Origin: JAGLSB01 sp023135955
GTDB taxonomy: Bacteria; Bacteroidota; Bacteroidia; Bacteroidales; GCA-2748055
Assembly: GCA_030673645.1 (NCBI GenBank)
Contig: DAOVIO010000055.1
Coordinates: 1-21,121 of the forward strand
Direction of reading: 5' to 3'
DNA length: 21,121 nt
Shown one piece after another: positions 7,456 through 16,570 of the stretch (the stretch's first letter is position 1; every line of letters begins with the position of its first letter). The notes under the pieces are model-generated. The model saw only the letters and a program-made list of their open reading frames with translations, did no database searches and was not told the DNA's origin. The translations under genes were made by a program, and so were the position numbers.

Positions 7456-7938
7456 CAAATCCTTGCTAAAATATTTTTGTTTAGTAACCATAAATATTCT
7501 ACTTTAGATAATAGATTTAAATACTGTTAACTATTAGACTTAAATAGTATTTGCATTAGTTTAAGACCGAGATGACTGAAATACTCTTATGTATTAATCA
7601 TAATTGTTTCCATGATCAGGGCCTTTAAATATACAATTCTCTTATGCCCCAAAATAACATTATGGGTTGTTTCTTTATTGTCGTTTTTATTCCCGGCAAA
7701 ACTTTTTCTTTTCGGCGCTTATAATCCCCTGAAGACATTTTTTTTTGAACCTTGCTCTTTAACCTGAAATTAAAGTTCCTGTTGGAACCTAAATTTTATT
7801 GGTATTAATATGGCATCAATATATTTAATGAAAAACACAAATAATATTTAACTAATTATCCTCTGTTTAAATTCTTATAATTCAATTTACAGAGAATTAT
7901 CTGATACGAATGGATGAAATATTAAAATTTCAACTTTA
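7456..7938. other. Non-coding stretch before the activase gene
   Basis: About 480 bases without a supportable gene. It is very AT-rich, with stops in all frames and no good TAnnTTTG element. A loose inverted repeat, AAATACT (7519-7525) and AGTATTT (7546-7552), is the only symmetry I found. The activase promoter presumably lies here but I cannot point to it. Confidence 0.6.
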
Positions 7939-10900
7939 ATGAATAATCAAATACATCTTGGTATCGATATCGGATCAATTTCAATTAATACAGTTATATT
8001 GGATGATAAGAAAGAAATAGTTGAAGAAATGTATCATTTCTGTCAGGGTAAACCTTTTCATTTATTGAAGGATATCTTTTTAGAAATTCTTTCCCGTTAT
8101 TCAGCCAATTCAATAAAAACAATTGCTTTTACCGGAACTGGAGGAAAGCTGGCCTCCGAACTAGTGGGTGGTAATTTTGTAAATGAAATTATTGCACAGT
8201 CAGCTTCTGTATCGGCAATGCATCCCGAGGTTAAAACTGTAATTGAAATGGGAGGGGAAGATTCCAAGTTGATTCTTATGCACGCAAATGTAGAGGATGA
8301 TGTTAGCAGTCTGTCAGATTTTACACTTAATAATATTTGTGCCGCAGGAACAGGATCCTTTCTTGATCAGCAGGCTAAGAGAATTGGAGTTTCAATAGAG
8401 AATGAATTTGGCGATCTGGCACTTAAATCTAAAGATCCTCCACGTATAGCAGGCAGGTGTAGTGTTTTTGCAAAATCAGATATGATTCATCTGCAACAAA
8501 TAGCAACTCCGGTTCATGATATTGTTGCAGGTTTATGTTTCGCTGTTGCCAGGAACTTTATTAGTAGTATGGGAAAGGGAAAGAAATTTGATTTTCCCGT
8601 TATTTTTCAAGGTGGTGTGGCGGCTAATGCAGGTGTTGTAAGAGCTTTTCGAGAGTTGTTAAAAGCTTCAGATGATGATCTGATAATTCCAAAGTACTAT
8701 GCTTCAATGGGAGCAATAGGAGCTTTGTATTCAGCTTTCTCTACTAGAAACTCAGAAGTAACGCCATTCCTGGGTCTCGAAAAGCTTAATGAATATCTCA
8801 CAGGCGATCAGGCCAGAGGTAGCTGGCAGGACTCATTGCAGGAGTCTGATGTTGTTTATAATAAGGAAGTTTATCCTATTCCAGATAATGTTGATAAACT
8901 TGATGTATACCTGGGTCTTGATATTGGATCTCTAAGTACAAATGTTGTATTAATTGATGAAGAAAACAGGGTTATTTCCAGACGGTATATTCCAACAGCG
9001 AGTAAACCCTTAGAAGCAATTAGGAGGGCAATGTCTGAGATTTATGATGAAATTGGCAATCGGGTAGTTGTGAAAGCAGCAGGAACAACAGGTTCCGGGC
9101 GTTATCTTACAGGTGATTTCATTGGCGCTGATACTATCAGAAATGAAATTACTGCCCAGGCAACAGCTGCTATCGCCTATGATTCCAGAGTGGATACAAT
9201 ATTTGAAATCGGGGGTCAGGATTCAAAATATATAAGTATTGATCAGGGTCATGTGGTGGATTTTGAAATGAACAAAGTTTGTGCTGCAGGAACAGGTTCT
9301 TTTCTTGAGGAGCAATCTGAAAAACTCGATATTAATATAATTGAGGAATTTGGGAAGCTTGCTTTGGAAGCTCCAAAACCTGCAAATCTGGGTGACAGGT
9401 GCACAGTTTTTATGGATTCAGATCTTAATTCCCAACAGCAAAAAGGAGTAGAAAAGGATAATCTCATTGCTGGACTTGCATATTCTATCGTTCAGAATTA
9501 TATTCTTAAAGTTGTTAGGAAGAAAAGAATAGGAGATTATATTTTTTTCCAGGGTGGCGTTACAAATAATAAGGCTGTTGTTGCTGCCTTTGAGAAAATA
9601 ACAGGGAAGAAAATAATTGTTCCTCCACATTTTGATGTTACTGGTGCTATTGGTGCTGCTATACTAGCTAGAGAACATTTATCCAGGGGAAGTAAAACGA
9701 AGTTTAAGGGATTCGATATAAGTAAAGTAGCTTATAAGGTAGATAATTTTACTTGTAAATCTTGTTCCAATATGTGCGAGATAAGAAGGGTAAGGATTGA
9801 AGGTGAAAAGAGACCACTTTATTATGGTGGTAGGTGCGATAAGTGGGATATGGAGGACAGGAAAGGAAAAGGAGAAGGAATTCCAAATTTGTTTGAAGAA
9901 AGGTTTGATTTCCTCGTGGATGGATACATTGAGGAAGAAAAGGATGAAAGAATTAGTATAGGTATACCAAGGGCTCTAACTTTGTTTTATCAGCAATTTC
10001 CTTTTTGGAGAACATTCTTTGAAGATCTTGGTTTCAGAGTTGTTATTTCCTCAAAATCAGATAATAATATTATTACCAAATCACTGGAAACGATTGTAGC
10101 CGAAACATGTTTTCCTGTAGAACTTATGCACGGTCATATAATGGATTTGCTGGAAAAGAATGTAGATTACATTTTTACTCCATTTATAATTAACTCCAAG
10201 ACTGAAAAAGATAACCCAACAAGTAATTATAATTGTCCCTGGGTGCAAACATTTCCTTTCATGGTAAAAGGGGCATTAAATAATGAAGCTTTTATAAACA
10301 AATTACTAATCCCTACCTTAAATTTTAGGTTTTTCGGTAAAGTGCTGAATAAGGAACTCTCCGATTTCATTGTCGGGAAATTCGGCGTTTCAAAAAAGAA
10401 GGTTATAGCTGCAATTAAAAAAGCAGATAAGGCTCAAATGGATTTTGAAAATAAAATCGTTTTAAGAGGACTGGAGGTAATGGAAAATCTGCCACCTGAT
10501 AAAGAGGCAATGGTAATAATAGGAAGATCTTATAATACCGGAGATCCTGCACTTAACCTTAGTATGGTGGATAAATTAATAAATCAGGAAGTTTATCCAA
10601 TACCAATCGATTATCTTCCTCTTGGCAGCGAGTATATATTGCGGGATTACCCGCAAATGTATTGGCCAAATGGTCAGAAAATACTTGCCGCAGCAAGAAT
10701 AGTAGCAGGCGATAAAAATTTACATGCTATTTATATGGGTAACTTCCGTTGTGGTCCAGATTCCTTCCTTGGGCATTTTGTACATGAAGAAATGGCCGGC
10801 AAACCTTATCTCGAACTTGAGATAGATGAACATAGTGCCGATGCCGGAATGATTACTCGCTATGAAGCTTTTCTCGACAGTCTGAAAGGATCGAGAATAA

Positions 10901-12204
10901 TACAAAGGAAAAAGCAGGAATTTTTCAAACCTGGTGTAATGAAATCTTCTCCAATTGGAGAAAGAACTCTCTATTTCCCTTACATGAGCGATGGAGCCAG
11001 AGTAATTTCCGCTGTATGCAGAAGTTTTGGATTAAATTCCCATTCACTTCCAGAACAGACTCAGAAAGACCTTGATCTTGGCAGGAAATACCTTTCCGGA
11101 AGAGAGTGCTTTCCTATGATATGTACTACCGGAAGCTTTCTTAATAAATTAATGGAACCAGGCATCGATCCTGCTAAGATTAGTTTCTTTATGCCTGATC
11201 ATAATGGGCCCTGCAGGTTTGGACAATATAATAAATTGCAAAGAATACTTTTTGATAAATTGGGCTTTAAGGATGCTGAAATTATTTCCCCAAGTAATGA
11301 TACTGCTTATGCAGACATTTCTGGGGGCCATGGAACCAGATTTCGTTTTAATGTCTGGAAAGGTTTCGTAGCTTTTGATGTTCTAAGGAAATTAAAACAG
11401 GAAAGAATTCCATATGAACTGGTTAAAGGAAGTACAGAGAAAGTATATCAGGCATCGATGGCTAAAATTATGACTTGTGTTGAGAATGGGTCAAAAGATT
11501 TGATTGATGTAATGCATAATATAGCTCTTGATTTTAATGATATTTCAATAATAAATGGATCTAGAAAACCGGTAATTTTAGTTGTTGGCGAAATATTTAT
11601 GCGCGATAATAAATTTTGCAGCGGAAACATTATTGAAAGGCTTGAAAATTTTGGTGCTGAAACATTTATTGCTCCATTTTCAGAATGGGTGGTCTATTCC
11701 ACATACCGATACACTAGAGATAGTTTATGGAAAGGTAGTTATAAAGGGGTCTTGAAATCAAAAATTCAAGAGTTTTCTCAGGATTTCTCAGCGAGAAAGA
11801 TATACAAATCTGCTCATGGCTTTATTGAAGATTCCAGGGATATTTCAGTTAAAGCAATATTGGGAAGTTGTGGAGATTATATTCACAAGCATTATGATGG
11901 TGATCCGGTTCTTAATATTGGCAGTTGTGTAGAATTGGCAAAAACAGGTATCTCAGGAATCGTTAATATTCTGCCTTTCACTTGCATGCCGGGAACAGTA
12001 GTAGCAGCAGTTTCTCACAAGTTTAAAAAAGATCATAATAACATACCCTACGAAAACATTGCTTATGATGGTCAGCAAGATGCTGCAATAGAACTTCGAT
12101 TACAGGCATTCATGCATCAGGCAAAGGAATATTCTTTAAAGAAAGGATACAATAAACCAGAAAACTGGCTTCTTGCAAAAGAACCAAATGCCTACCAACT
12201 ATAA
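7939..12204 (+). CDS. Giant acyl-CoA dehydratase activase: two BadF/BcrA ATPase domains plus DUF2229/HgdB-like part
   Basis: A 1421-residue fusion. Activase domain 1 (about 5-265) has LGIDIGSISINTV, EMGGEDSK (103-110), NNICAAGTGSFL with Cys134, and GRCSVFAKSD with Cys174. Activase domain 2 (about 323-580) repeats all of these (YLGLDIGSLSTNVV; EIGGQDSK; Cys448; Cys488). In HgdC-type activases the paired Cys ligate a [4Fe-4S] cluster at the dimer interface and ASKHA ATP hydrolysis drives electron transfer to a dehydratase. A Cys cluster follows (606, 609, 613, 633), then COG3580/COG3581-type regions with IGIPRALTLFYQQFPFWRTF, ETCFPVELMHGH, GRECFPM, GPCRFGQY and PFTCMPGT. Both domains keep their Cys, so neither looks degenerate. 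The physiological partner is unknown; such fusions usually stand alone, as here. Cytoplasmic, oxygen-sensitive chemistry is expected. Confidence 0.9.
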   Translation: MNNQIHLGIDIGSISINTVILDDKKEIVEEMYHFCQGKPFHLLKDIFLEILSRYSANSIKTIAFTGTGGKLASELVGGNFVNEIIAQSASVSAMHPEVKTVIEMGGEDSKLILMHANVEDDVSSLSDFTLNNICAAGTGSFLDQQAKRIGVSIENEFGDLALKSKDPPRIAGRCSVFAKSDMIHLQQIATPVHDIVAGLCFAVARNFISSMGKGKKFDFPVIFQGGVAANAGVVRAFRELLKASDDDLIIPKYYASMGAIGALYSAFSTRNSEVTPFLGLEKLNEYLTGDQARGSWQDSLQESDVVYNKEVYPIPDNVDKLDVYLGLDIGSLSTNVVLIDEENRVISRRYIPTASKPLEAIRRAMSEIYDEIGNRVVVKAAGTTGSGRYLTGDFIGADTIRNEITAQATAAIAYDSRVDTIFEIGGQDSKYISIDQGHVVDFEMNKVCAAGTGSFLEEQSEKLDINIIEEFGKLALEAPKPANLGDRCTVFMDSDLNSQQQKGVEKDNLIAGLAYSIVQNYILKVVRKKRIGDYIFFQGGVTNNKAVVAAFEKITGKKIIVPPHFDVTGAIGAAILAREHLSRGSKTKFKGFDISKVAYKVDNFTCKSCSNMCEIRRVRIEGEKRPLYYGGRCDKWDMEDRKGKGEGIPNLFEERFDFLVDGYIEEEKDERISIGIPRALTLFYQQFPFWRTFFEDLGFRVVISSKSDNNIITKSLETIVAETCFPVELMHGHIMDLLEKNVDYIFTPFIINSKTEKDNPTSNYNCPWVQTFPFMVKGALNNEAFINKLLIPTLNFRFFGKVLNKELSDFIVGKFGVSKKKVIAAIKKADKAQMDFENKIVLRGLEVMENLPPDKEAMVIIGRSYNTGDPALNLSMVDKLINQEVYPIPIDYLPLGSEYILRDYPQMYWPNGQKILAAARIVAGDKNLHAIYMGNFRCGPDSFLGHFVHEEMAGKPYLELEIDEHSADAGMITRYEAFLDSLKGSRIIQRKKQEFFKPGVMKSSPIGERTLYFPYMSDGARVISAVCRSFGLNSHSLPEQTQKDLDLGRKYLSGRECFPMICTTGSFLNKLMEPGIDPAKISFFMPDHNGPCRFGQYNKLQRILFDKLGFKDAEIISPSNDTAYADISGGHGTRFRFNVWKGFVAFDVLRKLKQERIPYELVKGSTEKVYQASMAKIMTCVENGSKDLIDVMHNIALDFNDISIINGSRKPVILVVGEIFMRDNKFCSGNIIERLENFGAETFIAPFSEWVVYSTYRYTRDSLWKGSYKGVLKSKIQEFSQDFSARKIYKSAHGFIEDSRDISVKAILGSCGDYIHKHYDGDPVLNIGSCVELAKTGISGIVNILPFTCMPGTVVAAVSHKFKKDHNNIPYENIAYDGQQDAAIELRLQAFMHQAKEYSLKKGYNKPENWLLAKEPNAYQL

Positions 12205-12214
12205 GTACTCAAGG

Positions 12215-12251
12215 CACTCTAGACACTTCTTATGCCTTAAGTGGAGTGTTT
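12215..12251 (+). terminator. Candidate transcription terminator of the activase gene
   Basis: Outer arms CACTC (12215-12219) and GAGTG (12244-12248), inner arms CACTT (12224-12228) and AAGTG (12239-12243), with a four-base bulge on the left and a ten-base loop. A T-rich run (TTTGTATTT) follows. The stem starts ten bases after the activase stop. Confidence 0.45.
12220..12238 (+). repeat. 19-bp direct repeat, left copy
   Basis: TAGACACTTCTTATGCCTT, identical to 15216-15234. The two copies flank the paralogous beta-barrel gene pair. This copy lies inside the stem-loop after the activase gene. Confidence 0.9.
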
Positions 12252-12613
12252 GTATTTGGTAAAAAAGGATGAGCGATGGATTTTTTCCTTTATTATTCAA
12301 AAGACGATTATTATTAATTTCAAAAATAATAGGCATGATACTAAGAAGAAAAGGCTTTATGTTGAGTGCCATCAGAATATTGTTTTTTATTGACATTCTC
12401 TTTCTTTTGCTATAAATTTGTTAGCATTATTATTCTAAAGCCTAAATGATAACCATTTTTATTAGTGTTTATATTGTAATAGAATAAATAACGATAAGAC
12501 CATACATAAAACTTTTTCTTTGTTAGTTATTAGAAATTTAAACCTGAGTAGAATCTGACAGTGTGATTATTGCCTGTTAAGTTAAAGGCTTAAGCTCTAA
12601 AAATCATACCATC
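12249..12613 (+). promoter_or_regulatory. Long leader region with promoter of the beta-barrel gene pair
   Basis: The stretch has no gene. It contains a good Bacteroidota promoter: TTG at 12390-12392, 20 bases, then TAAATTTG at 12413-12420, an exact match to TAnnTTTG. Transcription would start near 12426, giving an untranslated leader of nearly 190 bases before the ATG at 12614. I see no known riboswitch in the leader. Confidence 0.55.
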
Positions 12614-13867
12614 ATGAAAGGAAGATGCTTTAAAAAACAGTTAGTTATTATAGTATTTTTATTGGCATTTTCACAGCTGATAGTTTCCCAGAATATTCAT
12701 AAAGTTATTGTAATAAGCGACCTGGTTGGTACATTAATTGATTCAACGGAAAGAGTGAAACATGCCTTATTTCTTGAATATTCCGATGAAGATTTTCAGG
12801 CAGCCCAGTTTTTTCAACTAAGTGATAGTGAAAAAGAAATTAGAATATATTTGAAGAATGGAGAAATAGCGAGTAAGATAATTTCGGATGAAGTTTTTAC
12901 AGAGTATCAAAAACAGATTAATAGAAAGATCATTAATTACAACGAAATTGATACATCTTTTGTGTATTCCATTATGCTATTTGACGAAACTGTTCTTTAC
13001 GGTAGATTCCTGGAAATTAAAGAAAGGGAAGTTGTCTTTGAAACTAATTATTTAGGTCTATTTACCATCCCTAAAAATAGAGTTCTTGATGTAGAAAAAA
13101 GTATGTCAGCAAGTGATTTTCAAAATCAACTCTGGTTTCCAAATCCAAATGATACAAGACATTGTTTTGCGCCAACTGCCAGGAGTTTACAAAAAGGAGA
13201 GGGCTATTTTCAGGATATTTACCTGTTTCTTGGATTTGTGAATTATGGAGTTACCAATAATATATCGATTGGTGGAGGTGTGTCTTTTGTTCCATTTATG
13301 GATATAGAAGATCAATTATTATTTCTTAATCCTAAAATTGGTTTTCAGGTTAATGACAAGATTAATTTAGGGGGAGGCATTTTCTATGCTTCCGGACCAA
13401 CTTTTGATGATGATGAAGATGATGATAAGCAGCGGTCAAGAGCTGGAATTGGATATGGAATAGGGACCTATGGTTCAAAAGAGAATAATGCTACACTGGG
13501 TATTGGATATGGAGCAATTGATGGAAAAGCGGCAAAATCTCCAATTGTTATGTTAGGAGGCATGTACAGGATATCAAGAAGGATTGCCCTGGTTTCTGAG
13601 AATTGGTTTGCGGTTATAGACTTTAAGAAGGAGATTGATGATGACCAGGAATATATGTTCTGGAATTATCAATCTCAGCATATTGATTATGAATCAATCT
13701 ATGAACAAAAATATAATGAGCCAACAGCTATTATATCATATGGAGTTAGGTTTTTTAGTGAGAAGATTTGTGTGGATCTGGCTTTTTTAAATATCCTTGG
13801 AGAAATTGGCCCACAACAGTTATTCATTCCCGGAATTCCATATTTAGATTTTGTAATAAAATTTTAG
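12614..13867 (+). CDS. Secreted outer-membrane beta-barrel-like protein with SH3-like N-terminal domain (paralog 1)
   Basis: A 417-residue protein. Signal peptide at residues 1-25, with the mature start at Gln (LIVSQN). A small beta domain at about 114-162 (MLFDETVLYGRFLEIKEREV, then TIPKNRVLDVE) resembles the LSm/SH3-like fold that often precedes Bacteroidota barrels. Next comes the signature WFPNPNDTRHCFAPTARSLQ with KGEGYFQDIYL (about 174-204), then Gly- and aromatic-rich amphipathic strands (NYGVTNNISIGGG). The last residue is Phe (PYLDFVIKF), as for BAM-inserted barrels. An acidic loop DDDEDDD lies near residue 265. Function is unknown. It is followed 52 bases later by a paralog sharing all of these landmarks, probably as one operon. 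Confidence 0.8.
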   Translation: MKGRCFKKQLVIIVFLLAFSQLIVSQNIHKVIVISDLVGTLIDSTERVKHALFLEYSDEDFQAAQFFQLSDSEKEIRIYLKNGEIASKIISDEVFTEYQKQINRKIINYNEIDTSFVYSIMLFDETVLYGRFLEIKEREVVFETNYLGLFTIPKNRVLDVEKSMSASDFQNQLWFPNPNDTRHCFAPTARSLQKGEGYFQDIYLFLGFVNYGVTNNISIGGGVSFVPFMDIEDQLLFLNPKIGFQVNDKINLGGGIFYASGPTFDDDEDDDKQRSRAGIGYGIGTYGSKENNATLGIGYGAIDGKAAKSPIVMLGGMYRISRRIALVSENWFAVIDFKKEIDDDQEYMFWNYQSQHIDYESIYEQKYNEPTAIISYGVRFFSEKICVDLAFLNILGEIGPQQLFIPGIPYLDFVIKF

Positions 13868-13919
13868 AAGTAATGAAAATCTTAAAAACTTTAAGGTCCA
13901 TTTATATTTTTATTAAATC

Positions 13920-15182
13920 ATGAATAAACTAATTATAATACAAAATCTTATAATCTTGTTTGTATTTATACATTGTACATCCTTTGCTCAGGTTGAGCCA
14001 AAACTTAAAACTATAAGTAATAATGTAGGAGAAGTAATTGATGCTGAAGAAAGATATATTTATGGTCTTTTTGACGAATATGATGACGGTAAATTTGAAA
14101 AAGCTCAATTTTTCGAAAATTCTGATAATTCCAAACTTCTGGTAGTTTACTTCAAGGATGGTACAATAACGAAAAAAGCCTTAACACAATTTGAATATTT
14201 TGAATATAAGGCTCAAATCAATAAAAGGCCGATCGATTATAATGGAATAGACTCAACGAAGTTATGTGTCGTAAAATTAACTGATGAAACCTCCATCTCC
14301 GGAAAAATTATAGATGTTCGGGAAAAGGAAATAAAAATGAGAACCCAATATCTGGATCTGATAACTATTTCTAAAAAGAGAATTATTGACATTGTAGAGC
14401 TCGAATCTGATGGGTCGCAAATCAATAAGTACTGGCTGCCAAATCCTCATGACAGTAGACACTTTTTTGCGCCAACAGGTAGAAATATGCCCAAAGGTAC
14501 TGGCTATTTTCAGGATATTTATCTGGTTTTACTTTCGGTAAATTATGCAGTAACCGATTTCTTAACATTAGGAGGTGGATTTTCAATTATTCCCGGTGAA
14601 GGTTTTAATTCACAAGCTTATTATGTTTATCCTAAAGTAGGTTTCGATCTTTCTGAAAAGACTAGTGTTGGTGGCGGATTTTTATTTGCAAGTATTCCTG
14701 AGAGGACCGAACATGTCATTCCCGATACAATAACAATTCCTGTTAGATATGCACCCACACAATATGATACGACAATAGTAGACACTGTTTATGCATATAG
14801 TAATAATCGTACTAATATTGGACTTCTGTTTGGAGTTGGCACATTTGGTAATCGCGAGAATAATGTAAGTCTCGGAGTTGGTTATGCATATTATAAGGAT
14901 GATGTATTGAAATATCCGATAATCATGTTAGGTGGTATGTACAGACTTTCACGAAGAACAGCATTCGTTACAGAGAATTGGATTCTTACTGTCCCTTATA
15001 AGTACCTGGATGAAGAATATGAAAAGAGAAATTATACAAGTGCCGTTATCTCATATGGAATTCGGTTTTTTGGTGAACGCATGAGTGTTGATTTAGCCTT
15101 TTTCCAGATTACAGGAGAAATGGGAATTGGGCAATTTATTTTTCCTGGCATTCCCTATGTTGATTTTGTTGTTAAATTCTAG
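13920..15182 (+). CDS. Secreted outer-membrane beta-barrel-like protein with SH3-like N-terminal domain (paralog 2)
   Basis: A 420-residue paralog of the preceding gene. Signal peptide MNKLIIIQNLIILFVFIHC, cleaved near TSFA before Gln24. Shared landmarks: AQFFENSD near 62-69, the small beta domain LTDETSISGKIIDVREKEIK (about 120-139), YWLPNPHDSRHFFAPTGRNM with PKGTGYFQDIYLV (about 171-203), NYAVTDFLTLGGGFS, PIIMLGGMYRLSRRTAFVTE, and the C-terminal PGIPYVDFVVKF. It carries an insertion rich in Thr and Tyr (around PTQYDTTIVDTVYAY) where paralog 1 has an acidic loop, probably a surface-exposed barrel loop. There is no separate promoter in the 52-base gap, so co-transcription is likely. Function is unknown. 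Confidence 0.8.
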   Translation: MNKLIIIQNLIILFVFIHCTSFAQVEPKLKTISNNVGEVIDAEERYIYGLFDEYDDGKFEKAQFFENSDNSKLLVVYFKDGTITKKALTQFEYFEYKAQINKRPIDYNGIDSTKLCVVKLTDETSISGKIIDVREKEIKMRTQYLDLITISKKRIIDIVELESDGSQINKYWLPNPHDSRHFFAPTGRNMPKGTGYFQDIYLVLLSVNYAVTDFLTLGGGFSIIPGEGFNSQAYYVYPKVGFDLSEKTSVGGGFLFASIPERTEHVIPDTITIPVRYAPTQYDTTIVDTVYAYSNNRTNIGLLFGVGTFGNRENNVSLGVGYAYYKDDVLKYPIIMLGGMYRLSRRTAFVTENWILTVPYKYLDEEYEKRNYTSAVISYGIRFFGERMSVDLAFFQITGEMGIGQFIFPGIPYVDFVVKF

Positions 15183-15215
15183 ACTGTTGCCAGTACAACG
15201 CAACCAGATAACACA

Positions 15216-15234
15216 TAGACACTTCTTATGCCTT
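15216..15234 (+). repeat. 19-bp direct repeat, right copy
   Basis: TAGACACTTCTTATGCCTT, identical to 12220-12238. It spans the stop codon and last two codons of the convergent helical protein gene. Together the copies enclose a segment of about 3 kb holding the two beta-barrel genes. Confidence 0.9.
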
Positions 15235-15885
15235 CACAGTCTTATTCAAAGCTTCAAGCAACTGTGGATTATCTTCCAAAGCAATTCGTGCAACCGCGTA
15301 AAAATCCATCATCCAGTCATCGATTTTTGCAAAGGCTCTATCCTTTAATTGTGTAGCATCCTGCGATTCCCCTTTTTCTCTCATATAATTGGCTCTCGAC
15401 TGTTCAAGTTTTTCGATTAATCCGAGGGAATTTTGAATCTCAGTAGAAGTAATCCTTAATCTGAGTACTCTCTTCTGAAGTTCAGGATCGCTGATTAATT
15501 CATTATAAAAACCTTTTACAGATTGGATCCAATTAACAAATGTTTCAGGTGCTGGCGTGTCAACACTAAGCTTTTCGAGGGTAGCAGACTCATTCCTGAA
15601 AATTACTTTTACTTTCTTGCGATGCTTGCTGTATACTTTTTCCAATTCATTCCATAGAGAAGTAAAATAATCATAGGCAGCAGATCGTTCTGCATACTCT
15701 GTTTTCTTGCCCTGATACTTTTTAAGGGTTTCTTCAAGAAGATTTTTCCCTTCCATTATAACAGAATCGTCATAGCCAAGTTTAAACATGGCCATTGAAA
15801 TTTGTTTCTGTGAAGTCACGTTCTCAAGTGCAACACGATATGCTTCGAGGGTTGAAGCTTCTGATTGTCTTTTGCTTTTCGGCAT
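15226..15885 (-). CDS. Conserved all-helical protein of unknown function
   Basis: A 219-residue soluble protein, highly charged and helical, without signal peptide or membrane segment. It begins MPKSKRQSEASTLEAYRVAL and includes FKLGYDDSVIMEGKNLLEET, HRKKVKVIFRNE, YMREKGESQDATQLKDRAF and a well-formed C-terminal DDWMMDFYAVARIALEDNPQ. I recall similar proteins in other Bacteroidota, sometimes as several paralogs per genome, but no function is known to me. Its stop codon falls within the 19-bp direct repeat and it converges with the barrel genes. Reading frame, codon usage and balanced composition support a real gene. Confidence 0.8.
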   Translation of the reverse strand: MPKSKRQSEASTLEAYRVALENVTSQKQISMAMFKLGYDDSVIMEGKNLLEETLKKYQGKKTEYAERSAAYDYFTSLWNELEKVYSKHRKKVKVIFRNESATLEKLSVDTPAPETFVNWIQSVKGFYNELISDPELQKRVLRLRITSTEIQNSLGLIEKLEQSRANYMREKGESQDATQLKDRAFAKIDDWMMDFYAVARIALEDNPQLLEALNKTVKA

Positions 15886-15927
15886 AATAAATAATTTAAG
15901 GCTTTATAATTTTTAATATCGGGAATC

Positions 15928-16458
15928 TTAATTAGCAATGCTAAAGTATAATCCAATATCAATTGTTAATGTGTTAATTAAATATATACAACACTCAATT
16001 CTAAGCTGTTTATCTGGTGAAATGTAATAATGTGATTCCCAGAACCCGGAAAGAGATACCTCAACCCAGGAAAGTGATCGCTCAAGACCGATAATGATTC
16101 CATCAAATCCGGAAAGCATATCCCCATCACTGGAAAAAGGTTCCCCTACATTGGAAATAATCTCCCCAAGCTCAGAAAACATTACCCCATCAATATATAA
16201 AGATTCCCCTCCTTTGGAAAGAGTTTCCTCAAGTATGGAAAGGGATTCCTTTAATTTGGAAATCGTTTCCCATATCCCGGAAATAGTTTCTGTACCATCG
16301 TAAAGTATTATCTTATTACCAACGAGAGTTTCCCTAATTCTGGAAATTGATTGCTTAAGCCTGGAGCGTGTTTGCTCAAAGCTGTTGATTGATTCCCCAA
16401 GCTGGAAGATTGGTCTCTCCCTCTTTAAATTTTGATTTTTGCAAGAATAGACTGTCAT
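15928..16458 (-). CDS. Possible heptad-repeat protein encoded by a minisatellite
   Basis: A 176-residue frame starting at an ATG preceded by AAGGA-like bases. Residues about 22-147 form 18 seven-residue units in unbroken register, such as TISGIWE, TISKLKE, SLSILEE, TLSKGGE and IISNVGE, with hydrophobic residues at positions 2 and 5, the spacing of a coiled coil. A short AT-rich tail follows. It may equally be non-coding: the opposite strand is also open here (16094-16303, units such as ISPSLEK), and a 21-bp repeat naturally leaves frames open. I know of no function for such frames. Confidence 0.3.
   Translation of the reverse strand: MTVYSCKNQNLKRERPIFQLGESINSFEQTRSRLKQSISRIRETLVGNKIILYDGTETISGIWETISKLKESLSILEETLSKGGESLYIDGVMFSELGEIISNVGEPFSSDGDMLSGFDGIIIGLERSLSWVEVSLSGFWESHYYISPDKQLRIECCIYLINTLTIDIGLYFSIAN
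16018..16412. repeat. Degenerate minisatellite, 21-bp period, about 18 units
   Basis: Units follow a pattern like GATTCCCCAAGCTTGGAAA (plus two bases), for example AGATTCCCCTCCTTTGGAAAG, AGTTTCCTCAAGTATGGAAAG and GGATTCCTTTAATTTGGAAAT, each 21 bases. One region (about 16290-16325) has diverged but keeps the 21-bp register. TTCC and GGAA within each unit give it dyad character. Units are too diverged to be newly amplified. Confidence 0.85.
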
Positions 16459-16570
16459 CTTCCTTAGTTTAATAGTTTTCCGGTAAATAAAATGATGCTT
16501 ATATTTTAATAGTTAAATAAGGACAGATTTTGTTACACTTTTTTTGCATTTATTTTTCATTTTTTGTTAA

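Noticed and set aside
7157..7507. Frame of 116 residues as a real membrane protein gene
   Set aside because: It has no ATG, lacks the signal/first-membrane segment and changes into out-of-frame ORF6N sequence after residue 73.
7519..7552. Inverted repeat AAATACT/AGTATTT as terminator
   Set aside because: AT-only stem with a long loop and no T-tract, so it is not supportable as a terminator.
16094..16303. Plus-strand frame of Ser/Pro/Glu heptads as a gene
   Set aside because: It starts in the middle of the repeat, has no ribosome-binding signal and is a by-product of the 21-bp period.
16018..16412. Possible CRISPR array in the 21-bp repeats
   Set aside because: Units follow each other without unique spacers and are diverged; it is a tandem minisatellite.
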